Shown here piece after piece: positions 57,169 to 64,000 of a DNA stretch of 64,000 nt (its first letter is position 1; every line of letters begins with the position of its first letter). The stretch comes from Ariolimax columbianus (lineage: Eukaryota > Mollusca > Gastropoda > Stylommatophora > Arionidae). The position numbers were made by a program, and so were the translations under genes. The notes below the pieces were generated by a model, which was not told where the DNA came from, searched no databases, and saw only the letters and a program-made list of their open reading frames with translations. Location of the stretch: assembly GCA_036924085.1 (NCBI GenBank), contig JAVGWX010000003.1, positions 117,932,264 through 117,996,263 of the forward strand, given 5' to 3'.

Positions 57169-57311
57169 ATGGCAGAGAAACTGAATGAACTTGAAACACC
57201 ATGCTTCCTTATTGACATTGATAGAGTACATCAAAATTGTCAACGAATGCTCAAGATTTGTGAGGGACTCAATGTTCAGCTACGGCCACATACAAAGACC
57301 CATAAAACTGT
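57169..57311 (+). CDS. D-serine dehydratase (D-threonine aldolase-like), exon 1 of coding sequence
   Basis: This exon encodes the first 47 residues of a PLP enzyme that converts D-serine to pyruvate and ammonia in the cytosol (eukaryotic DSD family, alanine racemase-like barrel). ETPCFLIDIDRVHQNCQRM (residues 9-27) is the conserved N-terminal strand and helix. RPHTKTHKT (39-47) is the signature holding the lysine that forms the PLP Schiff base in chicken DSD and related D-threonine aldolases (Lys43 here). The donor is GT at 57312 (gtaagt), splitting a codon after two bases; the first base of the exon at 60650 completes it as Val. The start is the first ATG, at the expected distance from the motif. 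It lies directly downstream of minus-strand LINEs. D-threonine aldolase activity cannot be excluded from this part alone. Confidence 0.9.
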
Positions 57312-57947
57312 GTAAGTTATGTAGCTCAAGCATGTGCAATTCACAGCCAACTGGAAATAAAGTAAACCAAGTTATAAATGTAAAGTTACAGGGGATAGAT
57401 AGTCAAATAGTCTTCAAGAATTAAAAATTATTATTAATTCAAAGCACACTAACTTTATTGATAGGTTTAAATTGTGTGTAAAATATATTTACTCTTCATT
57501 TTAATATTATATTAAATCAGATTGATTAATTAGTTTAAAACATGTTCTTTTATGCATGAAGATTCAGTCTATGATTTGATGATACACAAAATGTCTCATT
57601 CAGATTACGAATATATGAGTAGCCTATGTGCACATTACAGTATGCCATGAAAACATTTACATATACATTTTTTAAGTAATTACATTTTAAGTTAATTAGT
57701 TAATTGTAGAAATACAAAGTTGAAAAAAGCTTTACGGGAGCACAGTGGTAGATATGTTTAAACTATACATTTTTTAGGTCTGGATCGATAAACAAAATGT
57801 TGATTTTAAAATGATAAGATAACAAAATATCAAATAAAATATATAACTAATCTTGAAACAAATGCAATAATTCATGTTAATGTTGGATTTGTGTGTATTC
57901 CTAGATAGTTAGAAGCAATGTAAAAAAAACACTAATGTTCTTAAAAT

Positions 57948-58860
57948 CATCATGTAGCATGTCCTCTGTAGAACGTCGCTCCCATCACAGTCCTTCTGAA
58001 AGAAACTCGTTCTCTTGCCAAAACTCCAACCTCCGCCACAGTCACACTCAGGCATTCCTGGATATCTTGGTGCCATCGTTTTCTTGGTCTACCCCTTCCT
58101 CTTTTGCCTGGCACCATACCTTCCATCACTGTTCTCTCAAGACCGTTGTGACCAAAGTATTTGCATTTTCTAGCCAAAATGGAATTGATAAACCAGTTCT
58201 CCTCTATGCTCAACTCTTGTCGAATGTCTACATTTGTTTTTTTCTCAGTCCAGGGTATTTTGAGGATCTTTCTGTAACATTTTGACTCAAAGGATTCGAT
58301 TCTTTGTCTAGAAGTTTTGGTAATCGTCCATGATTTACAGCCATAAGCTGCCACAGGAAAAACACAGGCTCTCAAGACTTTTACTTTTATCATTTTGTTA
58401 GTGTTCTGCCATAATTTCTTCAGGCTGTTCAGTCTCGGGATTGCCATAGCTAGTCTTCTTCTGATTTCTTTCGAGCAGTCACCATTTTTGTCAACTCTGG
58501 AGCCCAGATATTCAAAATGTGTGACCTGATCTATTTCCCCACCACCCACTGACATTTATGTTGACATTGTGTTTTATCGGTAGTCATTATCTTTGTTTTA
58601 TTTATGTTTATGAATAGGTTTTGATCTTTACTATGTCCATTTACGGCTGAAATTAGTTGCTCTAGCCGTTCTGCACTTCTTGATAGTATCACTGTGTCAT
58701 CTGCGTATTGTAACTCTGGAATCTCGTACCACCCCAATCGTAAATGTGTCAAAACTTTCAATGTTCTCGTCTTCTCAAACATTTCTCATTATACATTCTG
58801 CATATATGTTGTACAGATAAGGTGAGAGGATACATCCCTGTTGGACTCCCTTTTGTACTG
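57948..58860 (-). mobile_element. RTE-like LINE, copy C (913 bp) with 12-bp target duplication
   Basis: TGTTCTTAAAAT is found at 57936-57947 and 58861-58872. Reading leftward: VQKGVQQGCILSPYLYNIYAECIM (58858-58790), LQYADDTVILSRSAERLEQL (58715-58660), FEYLGSRVDKNGDCSKEIRRRLAMA (58520-58440), VFPVAAYGCKSWTI (58365-58325), IPWTEKKTNVDIRQELSIEENW (58250-58190), GRGRPRKRWHQDIQECL (58100-58045) and VMGATFYRGHAT, ending catgatgat. It starts mid-RT, so it is strongly 5'-truncated. Frame breaks lie near 58550 and 58780. It is the best-preserved C-terminus of the family. Confidence 0.95.
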
Positions 58861-59639
58861 TGTTCTTAAAATGGATATTAAATATTTATAAATCAAATAT
58901 TCCAATCACTCTTACAATGACATATAAGATGGTCTTAACCATGGGGCTCAAGTGTCCCCATGAGACCAGTTGGGGGGTTTACATGAGAAATCCTACTTGT
59001 GTCATAAAATGTACCAGATTGGATTGTTGTAAATGGGATGTGTAAAATGCTTTGGTGATGAGGATCATTTAAATGTATAGCAACAGATGTGGTGTAATTC
59101 CAAAAGATGTCTGCAGAAGCTGTCGTCAAGTCTCCTGTCAGCCTCACTGATACGTGTCAAACAGCACTACTTATAAATGATGGTAAAGTTGACTTTCTAG
59201 GACTCACAAGTAAAACCATCCTTGATCACAAATGAGACTTTTGGATGTAACATAGTACTGGCCTCGAAAACAAATTTATTTCTTTGGCAATTTCTTATCC
59301 CAAGGTGACTACTGGAGTTAATATGCAGGTGACTTCTTACTAGAAGGTCCTTAAAGTTTAATTTAGTTCACTGTGTTCAGTCCATGCAGTTTTGACTTTG
59401 TTTGTCTAGTCACAGATAAAAGCCTATTTAGGTTTAAATGTTGATTAACATATGTTACTGTTCTCATATAGAAGTGCGTCATTAATTTGATTGTCTTTTA
59501 ACCATTTTTGTCATCAAATTTGTCTACAGGATCTCATATATTTGGTCAGTTAATAAGTTATATTTTTGGTTTACAAAAAAAATCCATTTTTGTATGCTTT
59601 AGAAATTGTAATTATAAGTAAACAACATCCTTAAAAATG

Positions 59640-59910
59640 TAAATACAGGCCAGTACTCAAATACAGCCTGGCAGCCTGAACCACGACATTAAACACAAAC
59701 AAGAAATGACTAAACAAAATTCTAAACTCAGGCTAAAGGATAATAATGGGAGGAATGAAGACTACACCAATCCAGACAATGGAAACATATACAATTATAA
59801 GACCACTAAATACTACACGAAAGGAAAGAGTCCTGACACATAGCGAAAGGATGCTACGCATGCCTGATCATTCAATACATATCAAACTGAAATGCCCAAA
59901 AGGTATACAA
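59640..59910 (+). mobile_element. I/Nimb-like LINE fragment in the intron
   Basis: Pieces read RPVLKYSLAA (59648) and then IIMGGMKTTPIQTMETYTIIRPLNTTRKERVLTHSERMLRMPDHSIHIKLK (59743-59892), the region between RT and RNase H in I/Nimb elements (ITGGMKTTPI..ME). The rest of the element is missing. Confidence 0.75.
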
Positions 59911-60010
59911 TCAGTTTCTTGGAGGGTGATTTAATAAACTCAACACTAGAGCTAAGTAGACCCACAGCCATTTAGGTACCATCTATAGCTGCTCCTAAGA
60001 AACCACCTTG
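59911..60010 (+). repeat. dispersed repeat shared with 6760-6850
   Basis: Both loci share aataaactcaacactagag, aagtagaccca and ttaggtaccatc with small changes. Here it directly follows the I-like LINE scrap; the other copy lies in the hAT-like element. The family is not recognised. Confidence 0.6.
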
Positions 60011-60649
60011 GGGAAGGTACAAATAATTGGTAGAATTTGTAGCTAAAATTTAGAATTTTGTCCGCCTACTCTTTTCTATTTCCAACTTTCACAAAATTTT
60101 TAACGTGCTCGACACTGAACATAGGAGTCCAATCTTACTACCCAGAGATAAGGGGAATTTTTACCAGAAAATTCACGTGAAAAAAATCCAGTCTCTGGCA
60201 CCTGAGGCAGACACCTGACCTCGAGACGACTGAGTCCCACCTGTTCTGGTTCGCAATTTTTTAGAGTCGACCCTGGGTCATTTGCAATAAATAAAATATC
60301 CTGCTTCAATTTGGGATTTAACAGAGGTTGCTTGATTGGTCATCTTCCGTGTAATAGACATGTAGGTAAAAGTGAAAAACTGAACATGGATTAACTTAAT
60401 TTGATTGACATATCCATGCTAGGAAAAAGAATACAAATTATTTATTACTCTACATTTGTACATATTGTTATTCTTAACTTTTTATTTAGCAAAGAATGCC
60501 CTATCTGTAACAATCTATAAATTATATTATTTCTGACAAAAATTGTCAAAATATTTAAAGCTACTGGTAAAGAATACTGCATGTACATTTAACTTTGTCT
60601 TAAGAAATAAGCAATATTTTGCATCTTTGGATTTTATTAAATATTTCAG

Positions 60650-60787
60650 GGAAGCTGCAGAACTGCAGACCAATGGAACAAAGAGATGTATTGCTGTATC
60701 AACTCTAGTTGAAGCTGAGTTATATGCTGATAATGGGTTTGATGATATCCTGCTAGTATATCCCATAACAGAAGACAAAATACAAAG
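60650..60787 (+). CDS. D-serine dehydratase (D-threonine aldolase-like), next coding exon
   Basis: The exon adds residues 48-93: EAAELQTNGTKRCIAVSTLVEAELYADNGFDDILLVYPITEDKIQR. The GT.RGIAVSTL.EA..FAD.GFDDILLAYP pattern is a hallmark of the eukaryotic DSD family and follows directly on RPHTKTHK in known members. The acceptor is atatttcag and the donor gtaggt begins at 60788 after two codon bases. Later conserved parts (substrate loop and the C-terminal zinc ligands His/Cys) are not seen before 64000, so the gene continues to the right of the window. There are no stops or shifts in either exon, unlike all surrounding LINE copies, which supports a working gene. Confidence 0.92.
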
Positions 60788-61089
60788 GTAGGTAATGTAT
60801 GTTTTCCTTTATGACACATTACTTTGTTGATTCTTGTGTGACTAATCTATGTTCTTGATAAATAACTCTTGGGACAGGTAGTTGTGAAGACAAATGGTTG
60901 CATATATGATACTTAAGATTAGCCATTCTCTTCCTTTTTATTATATTGGAACCATTGAAGCAATTTTAAGGCATTGGGAAACTCCTGCATACAAATTAGC
61001 ATATCTGCAGCACACAATATGTTAGTGTGATCAATAATCTGTCATTATAATCATTGAATAATAATTATCAATGCTACTTTGATTGATTT
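60788..61089 (+). other. start of the following intron
   Basis: Begins with gtaggt and is AT-rich. No further exon of the gene was recognised between here and 64000. Confidence 0.6.
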
Positions 61090-62450
61090 TATTCAATTTT
61101 TCACGCTCTGCCAAGATCATGGAATAGATCTGCGTACATCGTTCTCCTCAAGAATGGAAATTTGAAGTGATGCAGTCACTACTGGACACACACGTTAATA
61201 AGCCTAATCTTCCTATGGATCATCATGAAGGGGTTAAATTACAAACTCATTGAGGAAGTACATGAAGCACATGCATGATTTAGACCTAGCAGAGGCACGA
61301 GGGATCACATCCTTAACATGAAAAATAATATCAAAATGTGCAAAGTGTACAATGTTGACATACACTTGTTTCATAAATTACACCACAGCATTTTACTGTG
61401 TGCAACAGGAAATGCTATAGAGAAGCATATAAGACATTAGGTTTCCAATACACCTTAATCAACTGATCCAAACACTATCAAGAACAACAAGCAAAAATTA
61501 AAATACCCTGAGAAATATTAGACTGGTTTGAGGTGCAAAAGGGAGTAAGACAAGGATGCATACTCTCCTCTTATCTTTTCAATATTTTTGCTGAAAACAT
61601 AATGAAAAGTGACATAATAGAGTATGTAAAGTTTAACCAATTTACAAGAATAAAATACCAGAACTACGATATGCAGATGATAGGGTTGTCATTTTGAAGT
61701 GCACTTGAAAGATTGGAACAGGTTAGGGTGTTGGTTAAACATCACAGCAAAAAACAAAATCTAAACTTAAACATCAACAAGTTTAAGATAATGAGCACTG
61801 GTAAAACCAGACCTAAATTTAACCTAGAGAAGCAAGAAGTTACAAACATCACAAGTTTTGAATATCTTGGCTCAACTAAAAGCAACAATTAAGATTGCCA
61901 AAAAAGAAGCAAGAGGAAGAATGGCCATGCTGTTGCAGAGGGTAATTAAAATGGAAAAAAACTATGATAGCCATAAACAAAAATTTCTGAAATAAAGATC
62001 CTCAGGACTTACATCTTCTCAATGATGATGTACTGATGGGAGATATGAACATCCACACAAACACTAAGGAAGAAAATATATTTCTTTGAGCTAAAATGCT
62101 ACAGAAAAGTGCTCAAACTATCATGGATGGTGAGAAAGAAAGAACATAGAAATCCTAAAGGAACTGGATATAGAATCAAATTGGCTAGGAAACAATATTA
62201 CATTTAGGAAACTAAAATACTTTGTCTACATCAAACGCCAAAGTGGTCTAAAAAGAAATAGTTGAGGGTATAGTATCTTATACACAAGACAGAGACAGAC
62301 CGAGGAGAAGATGAAAACATGACACTTCAGAGGTTCTGAGGACAACTGATGACAGAAATGTGAGAGCTGACCAAAGATCAAGAATCTTACAGATTAGCTG
62401 TTATGAGAGCAATGTTTTGCAAAGGGTATGCTGCATGATCATGGGATGAT
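61090..62450 (+). mobile_element. RTE-like LINE, copy D (old relic)
   Basis: Pieces in shifting frames: KNGNLK.C near 61153, ARGTRDHILNMK near 61290, DWFEVQKGVRQGCILSSYLFNIFAENIMKS (61521-61610), a YADD trace near 61670, EVTNITSFEYLGSTKSN near 61840, and VMRAMFCKGYAA before the tail catgatcatgggatgata (62400-62450). The order and 3' end match copies A-C, but divergence is much greater. It lies in the intron after the second host exon. Confidence 0.8.
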
Positions 62451-62499
62451 ACTGTGCAACATGAAAATATATTGACAGTGTGGGATAGGAAAGCTACTA

Positions 62500-62995
62500 A
62501 ACATCCTAGGTCAAGCAATATGAATAAAAAATTATCAAAATCAAAACCTTTATCATTCCCAGTGGAATATGGGTCTTCAACAAAAGCACACCAAGTCTTC
62601 CTGTCTTGGGCCATCAGTGCCAGCTCAATCTATATCTTCTCAATCTCTTTAATATTTGCTTTAAGCTCTCTCCACCATGAGTAGGCCTGCATCTACATCT
62701 CTTGCCTCTGGGGTTCAAGAATAGACTGCCTTGTAATACTATCAGTTGGTTTTCTTAATGAATGATCTATCCAACATCAACACCTCCTTTTCATGTTCTT
62801 TCCATCTGTATTTGTCCCATTCTATCCCATAGATTCAGATTAGTGATATTATAGTACCATTTCATTTCCTTTATTCCGCATAGGCAACCATTTATGAAAG
62901 ACTGCACCTTTGTTAATGTCCTCCACATTTCAAAGCCATTGAATAAAAACCACTTCACATTGAAGTTCAAAGATTTTTATTTTTGTGTTGAATTT
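62500..62995 (-). mobile_element. SR2-like LINE 3' end (minus strand)
   Basis: On the minus strand it reads FNPRGKRCRCRPTHGGES-like, WWRELKANIKEIEKI and ELALMAQDRKTWCAFVEDPYS (62700-62560), the closing region also seen at 54715-54530 (LSQMAHDRKTWLVFVD). Further right it matches the preceding connection region. It is a 5'-truncated relic placed tail-to-tail with RTE-like copy D. Confidence 0.75.
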
Positions 62996-63039
62996 AGTTT
63001 CTTATATTCATTTTATCATTTAAAATACAGCATTAGCTT

Positions 63040-64000
63040 CGTTTGTCATGAAGGAATGGACCAATCACGACTGGTTCAATGTACATCTCTCAAGGATGGA
63101 ACCAGTAATTGAGGCCAAATGAGAAGCCTTCATCCCTTACAAAAAATGTCCAAATGAGAGGACGCTTGCTGTTCTCAGGAGCACCCGCGGCACCAATCAA
63201 CAAACTGCTAGACAATGTGCGGACGAGTACTAGCAGAAGCTGTGTGAAGAAATTCAGCTAAATGCAGAAGCGGGAAATATTGAGGGTGTGTATAGAGGTA
63301 TAACGATGGTTCTGCGCCCTACAGCGAGAGGGGCTGCATCCTTGAAATCATTGACAGGTGTGAGGATCATTAAACCCTTGTTGGGATCTCCTTCTCAATG
63401 CTCCTATTATACGCGTATCGCATGTCTGTGGATGGTGTTTATCTGCACACTAGGTCAGGTGGGCAGTTGTTCAACCTGTCCCGACTGCGTGCGAGGACCA
63501 ATGTGAGGATAGCGCTCATTAGGGAGATGCTATTTGCGGATTATGCGGTTCTAGTGACCAATAGTAAGGAAGCCCTACAGAGACTGGGAGACAGATTCGC
63601 TGAGGGGTGCAAGCAGTTTGGACTCACTATAAGCCTGGAAACGACAAAGGTCTGCGCACAGGGTATTACCACTCCCTCTTCCATAAAGATTGATGGCATC
63701 ACTCTTGAGGTCATCAACAGCTTTGGTTATCTGTGGTCTGCCATCAGCAACACTCTCTTGTTCGAGAAGAAGGTGGTTGGTTATTGATCCAGAGGCCTAT
63801 GGGCTCCTGCCCTTTGACCCATGAGAAGACGATAGACAGCAGGCTTGGCAGGACGAGTACCGTCATGGCCCACCTGACAAAGAGTCTGTGAAAACAATGT
63901 GCTGTCTCACTAAGCCAAGGTCTGGGTTTATCAGACCTGCATTCTTGGCACTTTCATGTATGGAAGAGAGACTTGGAGCACTTACACTAAGCAGGAATGG
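63040..64000 (+). mobile_element. LINE fragment, third RTE-type family, with internal deletion (runs off window)
   Basis: A 5' linker part reads AKREAFIPYKKCPNERTLAVLRS...NQQTARQCADEY and IQLNAEAGNIEGVYRGITMVLRPTARGAASLKSLTG (63100-63360). It jumps straight to FSMLLLYAYRMSVDGVYLHTRSGGQLFNLSRLRARTNVR (63388-63515) and MLFADYAVLVTNSKEALQRLGDRFAEGCKQFGLTIS (63527-63640), then INSFGYLWSAISN. The RT fingers and first palm motif that belong between these parts are missing, and FADD reads FADY. A frameshift near 63790 follows, and TLARPLTKSL-like residues continue to the edge. Confidence 0.85.

Larger units (their letters stand above)
57312..60649 (+). other. intron of the D-serine dehydratase gene (3.3 kb)
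   Basis: The donor gtaagt at 57312 and the acceptor atatttcag ending at 60649 are both canonical and join in phase. The intron carries a minus-strand RTE-like insertion (57948-58860), an I-like LINE scrap (about 59640-59910) and a short repeat shared with 6760-6850. The rest is AT-rich with no further coding signal. Confidence 0.85.

Overview
This window is a stretch of repeat-dense animal (metazoan) nuclear DNA, not prokaryotic or viral. Three things show this. It contains two spliced exons of a eukaryotic-type D-serine dehydratase gene. It carries non-LTR retrotransposons (LINEs) of RTE-like, SR2-like, CR1/jockey-like and I/Nimb-like type, together with tRNA-derived SINEs and hAT transposon remains. 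It also holds long minisatellite arrays. The mix fits an invertebrate, perhaps a mollusc or other lophotrochozoan, but the phylum cannot be fixed from these bases. I see no rRNA or functional tRNA gene and no CRISPR array.

Layout. 1-6.1 kb is one old satellite field (32-, 25- and 23-bp versions of the same unit), broken by a SINE-like element and a 5'-truncated RTE-like LINE. 6.4-8.7 kb holds a non-autonomous hAT-like element with a SINE inside and a second SINE beside it. 8.7-14.1 kb is sparse: SINE relics, a LINE scrap, and an inverted-repeat element split by a SINE-like insertion. 14.5-17.7 kb has an SR2-like LINE and fragments. 19.2-22.3 kb is a 28-bp satellite superfamily. 23.5-26.1 kb has three further tandem arrays, including 25 exact 63-bp units that keep three reading frames open. 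26.4-38.6 kb is a stack of LINEs inserted into LINEs. 40.0-51.2 kb is another stack, with CR1-like inside CR1-like, RTE-like inside CR1-like, and I-like inside CR1-like. 52.6-54.2 kb is a dead hAT transposase. 54.5-57.0 kb is a minus-strand SR2-like LINE ending just upstream of the host gene. 57.2-60.8 kb carries the first two recognised coding exons of the D-serine dehydratase gene, separated by a 3.3-kb intron that holds an RTE-like insertion. 61-64 kb has more LINE relics; the rest of the host gene must lie beyond the right edge.

Working together. The only likely working host gene is the D-serine dehydratase. Every LINE copy has frameshifts, stops, truncation or a changed catalytic residue. 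Target-site duplications (TSDs) read from the sequence give an insertion history: five insertions from several families share 12-bp duplications, and three I-like insertions have 9- to 11-bp ones. The best candidates for something undescribed are the ~360-bp SINE-like family whose tail resembles that of the I-like LINE, the recurrent ~329-bp I-like 3' module, the foldback-type element at 13.3-14.1 kb, and the 63-bp array with a nine-unit higher-order repeat.
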